From positions 1 through 48,513 of the forward strand of contig VYBO01000014.1 in assembly GCA_009844405.1 (NCBI GenBank): a stretch of DNA of 48,513 bases. The letters run 5' to 3'. This stretch comes from Acidimicrobiaceae bacterium. Lineage in GTDB: Bacteria; Actinomycetota; Acidimicrobiia; Acidimicrobiales; Aldehydirespiratoraceae. This document shows, in pieces, positions 16,657 through 24,250 of the stretch. The position numbers and the translations under genes were made by a program. The notes under the pieces are model-generated. The model saw nothing but the letters and a program-made list of their open reading frames with translations, did no database searches and was not told the DNA's origin. Numbering within the stretch: the stretch's first letter is position 1; each line of letters begins with the position of its first letter.

Positions 16657-17026
16657 AGGTTGGCTCGCCGGCGTAGCGGTGGGCTTCGAGGTCGGCGAGG
16701 TTGGCCCACTCCAGCGTGCGAGCGTGGGTCGCTTCCAGGACGACCTGGGGCGCGGCCCCGGCCGCGTGCGCCTCCGCCCATCGCGGCGCGCACAGGCACC
16801 AGTGGTCGCCCGGCGCCAGCCCGTCGAAGCCGATGGCCGGCTGCGGGGTCGAGAGGTCGTTGCCGGCGGCCTTCGAGAATTCGAGGAACTCGGCGGTCAT
16901 CACCGCGCACACCGTGTGCACCCCGTAATCGCCGGAGTCGGTATTGCAGCAGCCGTCCCGGAACCAGCCGGTCAGCGGGTCGTAGGAGCACGGCTGCAAC
17001 TCTTCGCCGAGCACGTTGCGGGCCAT
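16655..17026 (-). CDS. DUF2237 family protein
   Basis: A 123-aa protein from ATG 17026. The family signature is NVLGEELQPCSYDPLTGWFRDGCC, then GVHTVCAVMTAEFLEFSKAAGNDLSTP and GDHWCLCAPRW with LEATHARTLEWANL at the end. The conserved Cys residues suggest metal or disulfide chemistry, but the function of DUF2237 is not established. The long open frame running upstream to 18205 is antisense-like and was not used. The stop abuts the tandem repeat array. Confidence 0.88.
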   Translation of the reverse strand: MARNVLGEELQPCSYDPLTGWFRDGCCNTDSGDYGVHTVCAVMTAEFLEFSKAAGNDLSTPQPAIGFDGLAPGDHWCLCAPRWAEAHAAGAAPQVVLEATHARTLEWANLADLEAHRYAGEPT

Positions 17027-17079
17027 GGGATCCAGTATCTCAGATCTCGCCCGTCGGCGCGACCCGTTACTCTCAACCC

Positions 17080-17298
17080 ATGAGCGAGACGGGCGGGGCG
17101 CAGCTCCCGGAGGGTCAAGGCATGGACGAGGCGAGCGACAACCTGCCTCCGGAATCCGAAGCCGATCGCCGGACGGCCCAACTCCAGGACATAGAGCGAG
17201 ACTTGGACACCGTCGACTCCGCTCTCGCCGCGCTCGACTCCGATGATCTCGAAGGGGCGGAAGCACTGGCGGCCGAACTCGAGGAGTCAGCTGGCTAG
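17080..17298 (+). CDS. Small acidic coiled-coil protein
   Basis: A 72-aa protein from ATG 17080. It is very acidic; residues 27-65 (DRRTAQLQDIERDLDTVDSA and following) form a probable single helix like the N-terminal helix of DksA/TraR-type proteins, but the zinc finger is missing. Its start is divergent from the DUF2237 gene, and its last 12 bp overlap the end of the convergent metallopeptidase gene. No function assigned. Confidence 0.5.
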   Translation: MSETGGAQLPEGQGMDEASDNLPPESEADRRTAQLQDIERDLDTVDSALAALDSDDLEGAEALAAELEESAG

Positions 17299-17853
17299 GG
17301 CCTCCTCCGACGTCGACGCCGTGCCGCCGATGTCGCTCAGAGCCAACAGGTACCCTTCGGCCCTCTCCGCGTAGGGGTTGCGGTTCACGATCGCCTGGAA
17401 CTCGGGTGAGTGCTCGGCGACCACCAGATGGGCCAACTCGTGGATGATCACATGGTCGAGCACCCAGGGCGGCGCGTCGGCCAGTCGACTCGAGATGCGG
17501 ATGTCGCCGCTGCCAGTCGAGCACGAGCCCCAGCGCAGGCGCTGCCGGGACGACCATCTGATGGAGCGCGGCTCGGGAAGGCCGAAGCGGGCTGCGAGCT
17601 CGCGGGCTCTGGGCTCCAGCGGCAGATGGCCGCACCGCCACTTCTCCTCGAAGCGGGCCAGGACCTTGCTCACCAGCGCCTGCTCCTCGTCCTTGGTCGT
17701 CCAGGCCGGGACCCGGACGACCAGCACGCCGTCGGACATTCGAGCGGACACTGTCTTGTTGCGTCTGGGACTGCGGATCACCCGCACCGGCGGGAGATTC
17801 TGGGGCCTGGGCGCCTCTTCGGCGCCGCCAAGCGGCTTCTCGGTAATGCTCAT
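17287..17853 (-). CDS. YgjP-like zinc metallopeptidase (DUF45)
   Basis: A 188-aa protein from ATG 17853. The motif HELAHLVVAEHSPEF near residues 138-152 has the HExxH zinc site with the downstream His of the YgjP/SprT-like gluzincins. The block RQRLRWGSCSTGSGDIRIS ahead of it is the other family hallmark (normally KWGSCS..G.I). Its ATG overlaps the stop of the histidine-phosphatase gene (ATGA at 17853-17850), so the two are translated together. Substrate unknown; related E. coli YgjP is linked to a type I restriction context and is otherwise uncharacterised. Confidence 0.85.
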   Translation of the reverse strand: MSITEKPLGGAEEAPRPQNLPPVRVIRSPRRNKTVSARMSDGVLVVRVPAWTTKDEEQALVSKVLARFEEKWRCGHLPLEPRARELAARFGLPEPRSIRWSSRQRLRWGSCSTGSGDIRISSRLADAPPWVLDHVIIHELAHLVVAEHSPEFQAIVNRNPYAERAEGYLLALSDIGGTASTSEEALAS

Positions 17854-18452
17854 CGTCGCTCCGTTGTGGCCGTGGGCGTGAGGCACGCACCGTCGCCAGT
17901 GAGCGCGATTCGGCCTTGCAAGCGCACGTCACCCGACTGCACCTGGATCCGGAGACCACCGAGATTCCCGATGCGCTTGAAGGCGCATCCGAAATGCCTT
18001 TCAAGTGTATAGATAACACCGGCATGTGACACAACCAGCACATCGCCAGACGTGTGTCGGACTGCGATGCGGTGCGAGGCGGACAGCACGCGCTCGAGCA
18101 GCGACTCGTCGCTCTCCCAGCCGGGCGGGTAGTTCCGTACGGCCAGATCGCCGGGGAAGTCGCGCTCGATCTGCTCGCTGGTGAGCCCCTGCCACAGACC
18201 CACATCGCGCTCTCGCCATCCGGGATCAGTGGTCACCGGCCCCGCTCCCAGCGTCTCGGCGATGATCTCGGCAGTCTCGCGGGCCCGGTCGAGATCGCTG
18301 GAGACGACGCACTCGACGTCGTCCAGGTTGGAGGCTGCGTCCCGCGCCTGGGCGGCGCCCGCGACCGACAGCGGGGGGTTGGCGCGGCCCTGCCAGCGAC
18401 CGTCGACGTTCCAGACGGACTCGGCGTGACGGACGACAAGGAGATTGACCAT
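17850..18452 (-). CDS. Histidine phosphatase (phosphoglycerate-mutase-like)
   Basis: A 200-aa protein from ATG 18452. LLVVRHAESVWN carries the catalytic His in the RHA variant of the RHG motif; SSDLDRARETAEII and WRERDVGLWQG supply the phosphate pocket and acid, and VVSHAGVIYTL the second His. It is the size of the cobalamin/acid phosphatase-like group. The physiological substrate cannot be told from sequence. It is the first gene of a two-gene unit with the metallopeptidase. It diverges from the MoaD-like gene, with only about 60 bp between starts, so the promoters must overlap. Confidence 0.9.
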   Translation of the reverse strand: MVNLLVVRHAESVWNVDGRWQGRANPPLSVAGAAQARDAASNLDDVECVVSSDLDRARETAEIIAETLGAGPVTTDPGWRERDVGLWQGLTSEQIERDFPGDLAVRNYPPGWESDESLLERVLSASHRIAVRHTSGDVLVVSHAGVIYTLERHFGCAFKRIGNLGGLRIQVQSGDVRLQGRIALTGDGACLTPTATTERR

Positions 18453-18516
18453 GATCGCGAGCGACCGTAACCCGGCGGCGTCAGCAGGCCGCGGATGCTC
18501 ACGAGCTATGGCTACC

Positions 18517-18762
18517 ATGGCGCCCGTGGCGCGTCTGCGGCTGTTCGCATCGGCTCGGGAGGCGGCCGGGACCGGTCGCGACAGGGTGCCCGGCGCCACA
18601 GTGCGGGAGGTCCTGGAGGAGGCCTGCGACCGCTATGGCCATGACTTTGCCGGACTGCTCGAGACCTGTCAGGTGTGGTGCAACGGCGAGCCGGCCGCTC
18701 CCAACGCGCCGGTAGGAGACGACGACGAGATAGCAGTGCTGCCGCCCGTCTCAGGCGGCTAG
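18517..18762 (+). CDS. MoaD/ThiS-type ubiquitin-like sulfur carrier
   Basis: An 81-aa protein. RLRLFASAREAAGTGRDRV at the start, the CQVWCNGEPA turn, and the C-terminal PPVSGG, ending in the double glycine that is adenylated and thiocarboxylated in these carriers. DDDEIAVLPPVSGG is typical of MoaD, which would deliver sulfur for molybdopterin, but ThiS-like or other sulfur-carrier roles fit equally. No moaE or moeB is nearby. The start is ATG 18517 or 18508; both are in frame and lack a strong Shine-Dalgarno sequence. Confidence 0.85.
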   Translation: MAPVARLRLFASAREAAGTGRDRVPGATVREVLEEACDRYGHDFAGLLETCQVWCNGEPAAPNAPVGDDDEIAVLPPVSGG

Positions 18763-18823
18763 CCAACCTTCAAGACGGTCTCCCGCCGGTCGGCCTCCGA
18801 GTGGCCGGTATCCTTCACCGTTC

Positions 18824-20038
18824 GTGAGTCGCGCCGCCGTCCTGTCGCTTCACACCTCTCCGCTCGTACTGCCGGGACGGGGCGACGCGGGCGGGATGAA
18901 CGTCTACGTGCGGGAGCTCGTCTCCGCACTGGCCCAGACCGGCGTCGATGCCACCGTGTTCGTCAGGCGCCACAGCGATGCGCCCGCCGTCGTCGACGTG
19001 GAGCCCGGATTCCGGGTCGTCCATGTAGCCGCCGGACCCGCCGGAATGGCCAAGGAGTCGCTGTCGAGCGTTGTGGATGATTTCGCCGGCGGCGTGAGTG
19101 CATGGTTGCAGGACCATCCGGTCGACCTCCTGCACGCCAACTACTGGCTGTCGGGCGTGGCTGCACACCGGCTGAAGCACGAACTCGATCTGCCTCTGGT
19201 GTCCACGTTCCACACGCTGGCCCGGGTCAAGGCCACCACCGGTGATCCCGAGCCGCAGCGCCGGATCGACGCCGAGGCAGAGGTGATCGCCTGCTCCGAC
19301 GTGATCACCGCCAACTCCGTCACCGAGCTGCAGCAGCTCGCCGAACTGTACGGCGCCGACCCGCAGCGCATCGACGTGGTGGCGCCCGGCGTGGACGGGG
19401 CCGTGTTCTCGGTGGGGTCGCGGCGGGGAGCCAGGACTGCGCTGGGACTCGGGGACGGCCCGGTGCTGCTGTTCGTCGGCCGCATACAGCCCTTGAAGGG
19501 TCTCGATGTGGCCGTTGAGACCCTCGCGGGGCTCGGGCGCCGCTACGGCGACGCCCGACTCCTGGTAGTGGGCGGCGCCTCGGGCCCGGACGGGGAGCGC
19601 GAGCTGCTTCGCGTCGAGGACGCGGTCCGCCGTCACCGCCTGCAAGGACGCGTCGAGTTGTTTCCCCCGCAGCCGCACCACCTGCTGTCTACCTACTACC
19701 GGGCCGCGGATGTGTGCCTCGTGCCCAGCCGATCGGAGTCGTTCGGCCTCGTCGCCCTGGAGGCTGCAGCCTGTGGCGTGCCGGTGGTCGCAGCCGACGT
19801 GGGTGGGCTGCGAACGCTGGTGGACCACGGTCGCAACGGCTTCCGCATCCCCGAACGCGACCCGGCCCGCTACACCGAGGCGGTGCTCGCCATCCTCGAC
19901 GATCCCTCGCTGGCCTCGTCGATGGCCCGTCGGGGCGCCGAGGCGGCGGTCCGCTACTCCTGGACTGCCACCGCCGCCCGGCTGCGCAGGATCTTCGCGG
20001 ATCTCTCGGCGCGGGTTCCGTTGGACTGCACAGTCTGA
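18824..20038 (+). CDS. mshA: D-inositol-3-phosphate glycosyltransferase (mycothiol biosynthesis)
   Basis: A 404-aa GT4 glycosyltransferase with a GTG start. It joins GlcNAc from UDP-GlcNAc to 1D-myo-inositol 3-phosphate, the first step of mycothiol synthesis. Diagnostic parts: HTSPLVLPGRGDAGGMNVYV at residues 9-28, LLHANYWLSGVAAHRLK, STFHTLARVK, the donor site FVGRIQPLKGLDVAV, and the EX7E region SRSESFGLVALEAAACGVPV. It is somewhat shorter than mycobacterial MshA. The following ybjN-domain gene is its neighbour in mycobacteria too (known synteny), which supports the assignment over other GT4 enzymes. Presence implies a mycothiol-making actinobacterium. Confidence 0.9.
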   Translation: MSRAAVLSLHTSPLVLPGRGDAGGMNVYVRELVSALAQTGVDATVFVRRHSDAPAVVDVEPGFRVVHVAAGPAGMAKESLSSVVDDFAGGVSAWLQDHPVDLLHANYWLSGVAAHRLKHELDLPLVSTFHTLARVKATTGDPEPQRRIDAEAEVIACSDVITANSVTELQQLAELYGADPQRIDVVAPGVDGAVFSVGSRRGARTALGLGDGPVLLFVGRIQPLKGLDVAVETLAGLGRRYGDARLLVVGGASGPDGERELLRVEDAVRRHRLQGRVELFPPQPHHLLSTYYRAADVCLVPSRSESFGLVALEAAACGVPVVAADVGGLRTLVDHGRNGFRIPERDPARYTEAVLAILDDPSLASSMARRGAEAAVRYSWTATAARLRRIFADLSARVPLDCTV

Positions 20039-20049
20039 GAGCCGAGCCG

Positions 20050-20592
20050 ATGGAAGACGATACCGATTCGGGGGGAGTTGCCGATCCGAGGGAGGTTGCC
20101 GATCCGATGGGAGTTGCCGATCCGATGACCCAGGCGCCGCCTGTGTCGGATGCGGATCTCGACGCGATGGAGCGGCGGATGGACTCGTGGCTGGCAGCCG
20201 CGTCCGCCGCGAACCCGGCCATCGACGCCATTGAACGCGGCTCGCAGGACGAGCGACGCTGGTACGTGCGAGTCCACGGCGAGGAGAAGGAGGTGTGGAC
20301 GATCTGGTTCACCCTCGGCCAGCGCACGCTGCACTACGAGACCTACATGGTGCCCGCACCGGAGGAGAATCACGCTCAGCTCTACGAGCACCTGCTGCGC
20401 CGGAACCGGCGCCTGACCGGTCTGAAGCTCGAAATCGGACCCGAGGACGCGGTGTTCCTGTCGGGCTCGACCCCGGTCTCGCAGCTGACCGCCGGAGTAC
20501 TGGACGGCATTCTCGGATCGATGTACGCGGCCACGGAGTTGATCTTCCGCCCTGCCATGCGCATCGGCTATGCCTCTAAATTCCGGGGTTGA
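20050..20592 (+). CDS. YbjN-domain protein
   Basis: A 180-aa protein from ATG 20050, 11 bp after mshA. The YbjN / type III chaperone-like fold is read from WTIWFTLGQRTLHYETYMVP, the AQLYEHLLRRNRRL helix, LEIGPEDAVFLSG, and VLDGILGSMYAATEL. In mycobacteria a YbjN gene also follows mshA. The N-terminus carries three 6-residue repeats (VADPRE, VADPMG, VADPMT) encoded by 18-bp units, so its length is probably variable between strains. The function is unknown; a chaperone-like or binding role is the usual suggestion. Confidence 0.8.
   Translation: MEDDTDSGGVADPREVADPMGVADPMTQAPPVSDADLDAMERRMDSWLAAASAANPAIDAIERGSQDERRWYVRVHGEEKEVWTIWFTLGQRTLHYETYMVPAPEENHAQLYEHLLRRNRRLTGLKLEIGPEDAVFLSGSTPVSQLTAGVLDGILGSMYAATELIFRPAMRIGYASKFRG
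20077..20129 (+). repeat. Three 18-bp tandem repeats in the ybjN 5' end
   Basis: Units start at 20077, 20095 and 20113 with the shared part GTTGCCGATCCGA. They encode VADP(R/M)x three times, in frame, ahead of the conserved domain. Confidence 0.9.
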
Positions 20593-20680
20593 CGCCGGCT
20601 TCATCGCTCCCGATGTTCGGATCGAGGCTCGCACGCTGATAGACCTACGCCGGTCCGGAGAGGGTGCGCCCCGCTCGGAC

Positions 20681-20686
20681 TACACT
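20681..20686 (+). promoter_or_regulatory. Weak candidate -10 (TACACT) ahead of the respiratory cluster
   Basis: The 128-bp gap between ybjN and the cluster contains TACACT 35 bp upstream of the GTG at 20721 and a good AGGAG at 20711-20715. No convincing -35 stands 17 bp before it, so this is only a candidate for the transcription start of the 21-kb supercluster. Confidence 0.25.
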
Positions 20687-20720
20687 GCCAGCCGTCAGTA
20701 GTCGTCGCCGAGGAGTACCG

Positions 20721-21167
20721 GTGGTCGCCTTCGCCCTGTCAATCGTGGTCACGGTCGCACTTGTCGGCGCCATCCTCGCCTACGCGAAGCGCCGGCCGGT
20801 CGGGACCCCGGTCACTTGGGGCGAGGCCATGTTCGGGTCGATGATCGTCTTCTTCGCGATGTTCTGGGTGTACGGGGTCGTGCCCCACCAGTGGCTCACC
20901 TGGGCGGACAACGAGCTCAACTGGCGGACGGACAAGCTCTTCGTAGGCCCTGGAGGGATCTTTCGGGCCCAGGCCCAGGGGGGCAGCTTCCCGTTCACGA
21001 TCACCTACGTGGTGATCCGCGACATCCTCGCCAGCGGGATCTACGTCGTCGGCGTCGGGGCGCAGGTGTGGCTGTGGATGGTGTGGCAGAACCGGGGCAA
21101 GGCCGCTGAGGCGGTCGAGCTGTCCAGCTTCGGGCGTCCCCTGGTGCGGGAGGGGTCGGAGGCGTGA
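20721..21167 (+). CDS. Predicted membrane protein of the cytochrome bc cluster
   Basis: A 148-aa protein from GTG 20721, chosen because AGGAG stands six bases before it. About three TM segments: VAFALSIVVTVALVGAILAY, MIVFFAMFWVYGVV and a later stretch around IYVVGVGAQVWLWMVW. Two Trp-rich loops (VPHQWLTWADNELNW) stand out. I recognise no family. It is the first gene of the cluster and overlaps the ferredoxin gene by four bases (GTGA), so it probably serves the same complex, as anchor or quinol-side subunit. Confidence 0.65.
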   Translation: MVAFALSIVVTVALVGAILAYAKRRPVGTPVTWGEAMFGSMIVFFAMFWVYGVVPHQWLTWADNELNWRTDKLFVGPGGIFRAQAQGGSFPFTITYVVIRDILASGIYVVGVGAQVWLWMVWQNRGKAAEAVELSSFGRPLVREGSEA

Positions 21168-21580
21168 CCACCACCGACGCCAACCCGCCGATGCCGGAGT
21201 TCCGGGACGACTACGTGCTCCAGGAGGTGGACGCGGCCTGGCTCGCGCAGGCGGTCAAGCCCAAGCAGTTCATCCACATCGACCAGTCAGAGTGCATCAT
21301 GTGCGAGGGCTGCGTGGACATCTGCCCGTGGAAGTGCATCTTCATGGTCACGCCCGATGCCGTCGATGAGGCCGTCGGCACCGAACTGCCGGGCATAGAC
21401 CCCGCCGACAAGGTGATCTTCACGATCGACGACGACGTATGCACCCGCTGTGCGCTGTGCGTGGACCGCTGCCCGACCGGCGTCATCATTCTCGGCAAGA
21501 TGGGCGATCCTCCCCCCGGGGGCGACCCTCACCAGAGAACCAACTCCCATGGCTACGGCTACGGGATGCGACTCGCCTAG
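21164..21580 (+). CDS. Two-cluster 4Fe-4S ferredoxin-type protein of the bc cluster
   Basis: A 138-aa protein, GTG start overlapping the previous stop. Two [4Fe-4S] motifs, [12 protein letters not shown] (about residues 45-56) and [12 protein letters not shown] (about 93-104), each with three Cys at two-residue steps and a fourth Cys-Pro. Between the motifs is an insertion of ~35 residues, so this is a longer-than-usual 8Fe ferredoxin. Its place between a membrane protein and cytochrome b suggests it carries electrons to or from the bc complex; the true partner is not visible. Confidence 0.85.
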   Translation: MTTTDANPPMPEFRDDYVLQEVDAAWLAQAVKPKQFIHIDQSECIMCEGCVDICPWKCIFMVTPDAVDEAVGTELPGIDPADKVIFTIDDDVCTRCALCVDRCPTGVIILGKMGDPPPGGDPHQRTNSHGYGYGMRLA

Positions 21581-21618
21581 AACCCCCTAGACCACCCAGA
21601 CTGATCCGCAGGAGACCC

Positions 21619-22413
21619 ATGGCCATCGACACAGAGGAGCGCAAGGCGCCGCTGCCGGAGCGCTTGGCCGCCCAGATGACGAAGATCGGCGACCAGGTCC
21701 AGGGATCGCAGGCCTGGACCTCGATCTTCCGGCCCGGATCGATCTTCCGCAAGGGCTACACCGACAGCCCCCGCAACCGGTCCTACGTGATCATGAACAG
21801 CGTGCTGTACCACCTTCACCCCGTGAAGGTGAAGCGTCACGCCGTGAAGGTGAGCTACACCCTGTGCCTGGGCGGCCTCAGCTTCTTCCTGTTCATCCTC
21901 GAGACCGTCACCGGCATCTTCCTGATGTTCTTCTACCGCCCCACCGCGGCCCAGGCCTGGGACGACATCTACATCCTTCAGACCTCGGTGACCTTCGGCC
22001 TGCTGGTCCGCAACATGCACCGGTGGGGCGCCCACCTCATGGTGATCACCGTGTTCCTGCACATGGCCCGGGTGTTCTACCACGGGGCCTACAAGCCGCC
22101 CAGGGAGTTCAACTGGGTCATCGGCGTGATCCTGCTGAAGCTGACGCTGCTGCTGTCGTTCACCGGGTACCTGCTGCCGTGGGACCAGTTGGCTCTGTGG
22201 GCGGTGACCGTGGGCACCAACATGATGGGCTACACCCCCGTGTTCGGCGACCAGGTGCGGTTCGTGCTGCTCGGCGGGGTCGAGATCGGAACGGACACGC
22301 TGCTGCGCTGGTACGTGCTGCACGTGCTGATGCTGCCGTTCGTGCTCGTAATCTTCCTGGCCGTCCACTTCTGGCGGGTCCGCAAGGACGGCGGCATCTC
22401 GGGTCCGCTGTAG
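21619..22413 (+). CDS. Cytochrome b, N-terminal heme-binding subunit (b6-like)
   Basis: A 264-aa protein from ATG 21619 behind AGGAG. It is the N-terminal half of a split cytochrome b. Heme ligands: H134 and H148 in [17 protein letters not shown] (14 apart) and H235 and H250 in [19 protein letters not shown] (15 apart). The 15-residue step in the second pair is the b6f-type spacing; bc1 has 14. Four TM helices are visible, starting around 83, 125, 165 and 232. [19 protein letters not shown] is the conserved quinol-side block. It works with the downstream C-terminal subunit and the Rieske protein. A dispersed repeat copy follows the stop. Confidence 0.92.
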   Translation: MAIDTEERKAPLPERLAAQMTKIGDQVQGSQAWTSIFRPGSIFRKGYTDSPRNRSYVIMNSVLYHLHPVKVKRHAVKVSYTLCLGGLSFFLFILETVTGIFLMFFYRPTAAQAWDDIYILQTSVTFGLLVRNMHRWGAHLMVITVFLHMARVFYHGAYKPPREFNWVIGVILLKLTLLLSFTGYLLPWDQLALWAVTVGTNMMGYTPVFGDQVRFVLLGGVEIGTDTLLRWYVLHVLMLPFVLVIFLAVHFWRVRKDGGISGPL

Positions 22414-22508
22414 AGGCCGAGCGGAAAATGGAGCGATTCATGAACGTACGCAACGCACCGAGCGAGGCCGTGGCCCGAGCGGCCCGTGAGCGCAGCGAAC
22501 AAGAGCGG
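22414..22508 (+). repeat. Dispersed core repeat, copy D (inside the bc operon)
   Basis: The companion motif GAGGCCGAGC (22414-22423) begins one base after the cytochrome b stop; the core is at 22464-22508 with the standard sequence. A small frame (22428-22523) reads EAVARAARERSEQER here but has no other support as a gene. The copy separates the two halves of the split cytochrome b. Confidence 0.9.
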
Positions 22509-22534
22509 GCAAGCGCGGCGTAGGGGTAGAGGCG

Positions 22535-23320
22535 ATGGTGGAGATCCCCGAGCATCTGCGCAAGCGGGCCGACGAGGCCCGGGCCAAGGCTGAGGCGGCC
22601 AAGGCGGCTGCGGCCGGCGGGCCCGCAGCCGCAGGCTCAGGCGACGGCGCTTCCGAGGCCCAGCAACAGGCGGCGAGCAAGATCCCGCCGCACCTGCTGG
22701 AGCGCTCGGTGGCCGCCCGCGCCCAGGCGTCCGGGGACGCCCCGGAAGCCGCCTCGGCCGCCGGCGGCGGAGTGGCCGTAGCCGCCCCGCCGACCGCGCC
22801 GGAGATGCCGGCCACCGGCCCCGGCGGGCACACCCAGCGCCTGCTGACGGTGGTCAAGTCGGGCTCGATCCAGGACGTGAAATCCAAGCCGCAGGACAAG
22901 GTGCACGTGTGGCCGCACCTGCTGGTGGTGGAGTTCGTGGCTGCGCTGTTCATCACCGCGTTCACGCTGATCTTCTCGATCTTCGTGAACGCCCCGCTGC
23001 TGGAGTTGGCCAACTACAACCAGACGCCCAACCCTTCCAAGGCCCCCTGGTACTTCCTCGGCCTGCAGGAGCTGCTGACGATGTTCCATCCGATGGTGGC
23101 GGGCGTAACCATCCCCGGCATCGGGCTGCTGGCCCTGATGCTGGCGCCCTACATCGACAAGAACCCGTCCAAGAGGCCTGAGGACCGCAAGTTCGCCATC
23201 AGCCTCATGACCATCCACCTGATGTTCTGGGCAGTGCTGGTGATCATCGGCTCCTTCTTCAGGGGCCCGGGCTTCAACTTCGTCTTCCCCTGGGAAGCGG
23301 GCCTGTTCTTCGAGCTATGA
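22535..23320 (+). CDS. Cytochrome b C-terminal subunit (subunit IV-like) with long N-terminal extension
   Basis: A 261-aa protein. The second half is subunit-IV-like: KVHVWPHLLVVEFVAALF near residue 125, NPSKAPWYFLGLQELLTMFH (the PW-F-LGLQE quinol-site block that replaces PEWY/W of b6f), GLLALMLAPYIDKNPSKRPEDRKFA and a last TM. Three TM helices. The first ~100 residues are Ala/Gly-rich and acidic-basic alternating, with no recognised family, and are longer than in canonical subunit IV. This extension starts directly after copy D of the dispersed repeat. Confidence 0.85.
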   Translation: MVEIPEHLRKRADEARAKAEAAKAAAAGGPAAAGSGDGASEAQQQAASKIPPHLLERSVAARAQASGDAPEAASAAGGGVAVAAPPTAPEMPATGPGGHTQRLLTVVKSGSIQDVKSKPQDKVHVWPHLLVVEFVAALFITAFTLIFSIFVNAPLLELANYNQTPNPSKAPWYFLGLQELLTMFHPMVAGVTIPGIGLLALMLAPYIDKNPSKRPEDRKFAISLMTIHLMFWAVLVIIGSFFRGPGFNFVFPWEAGLFFEL

Positions 23321-23336
23321 CCTTTGGAGGCAACCG

Positions 23337-24212
23337 ATGATCTATGTCGCTGTGGCTGTGCTGGCTGTGCTGGCCATCGTGGCGGTGCTCGCCGCGGTAC
23401 GCCGGCGCCAGTCGGACGCCGCCATCGGCATGCTGTCGCGCGAGACCCGCAGCCGGGACCGGTCATCGGTGGTCCTGCGGGCCGAGGCGCCACCCACCGG
23501 CCGGGAGGTCGAGAAGGCCGCGGCCGCGGCCCGGGCCGGCGGCGCGCCGGCGCCGACGGACAGCGGTGGACCGCCCGCGCCCTACGTCCCGCCCGATCCC
23601 GAGACGATCGGCGTGAGCCGCCGCCAGTTCTTCAACCGGACGATCGTGATGCTGATGAGCCTGAGCCTGTCGGGGTTCGGTGTGGCGTGCATCGCCTTCC
23701 TGTGGCCGCAGGGCGCCAGCGGGTTCGGTTCCAAGATCAAGGTCGGCCTGGTGAGCGACCTGCTGGCCGAGATCCGCGACAACTCCGGGTTCCTGTACAA
23801 GCCCGAGGGCCGGATGTGGCTCACCGAGTACCCCAACGGCGCGGTGGAGAAGGCCATTGCCACCTATTCGGCGCCCGAACTGGCGGGGATGACCGCGGGT
23901 CACGACTTGGGGCTCGACGGCGGCATCGTGGCGCTGTACCAGAAGTGCCCCCACCTCGGCTGCCGCGTGCCCGAGTGCGTGACCTCGCAGTGGTTCGAGT
24001 GCCCGTGCCACGGCTCGAAGTACAACCAGGTGGGCGAGAAGCGGGGCGGGCCGGCACCGCGGGGCATGGACCGCTTCGCGGTGGAGATCGGTGCGGACGG
24101 CTCGCTCACCGTCGACACCGGCACCATCATCCAGGGACCGCCCATCGGCACCAACACCACCGGCCAGGAAGCCGAGGGGCCGGCCTGTATCGGCCAGGCC
24201 ACCGGCCACTAG
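23337..24212 (+). CDS. Rieske [2Fe-2S] protein of the cytochrome bc complex
   Basis: A 291-aa protein with a strong GGAGG before ATG 23337. N-terminal TM at residues 2-20; a second hydrophobic stretch (FFNRTIVMLMSLSLSGFGVACIAFLW, about 101-124) precedes the soluble domain. The cluster motifs are CPHLGC (Cys and His ligands, about 204-209) and CPCHGS (about 222-227), each with the extra Cys that forms the disulfide. GGPAPRGMDRF is the proline loop. It takes electrons from quinol and passes them to the diheme cytochrome c encoded next. The two TMs are more than the single one of standard Rieske proteins. Confidence 0.92.
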   Translation: MIYVAVAVLAVLAIVAVLAAVRRRQSDAAIGMLSRETRSRDRSSVVLRAEAPPTGREVEKAAAAARAGGAPAPTDSGGPPAPYVPPDPETIGVSRRQFFNRTIVMLMSLSLSGFGVACIAFLWPQGASGFGSKIKVGLVSDLLAEIRDNSGFLYKPEGRMWLTEYPNGAVEKAIATYSAPELAGMTAGHDLGLDGGIVALYQKCPHLGCRVPECVTSQWFECPCHGSKYNQVGEKRGGPAPRGMDRFAVEIGADGSLTVDTGTIIQGPPIGTNTTGQEAEGPACIGQATGH

Positions 24213-24250
24213 TGATCGCCCGATTCGACCCGTAGGAATCATCGCCGCGC

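Noticed and set aside
16655..18205. Long minus-strand frame of 516 codons ending as DUF2237
   Set aside because: Only the last 123 codons are conserved; the upstream part overlaps the metallopeptidase and phosphatase genes on the same strand in another frame.
22428..22523. Small open frame with EAVARAARERSEQER between the cytochrome b genes
   Set aside because: It is the dispersed repeat read in frame, with no ribosome-binding site and no homology beyond the repeat.
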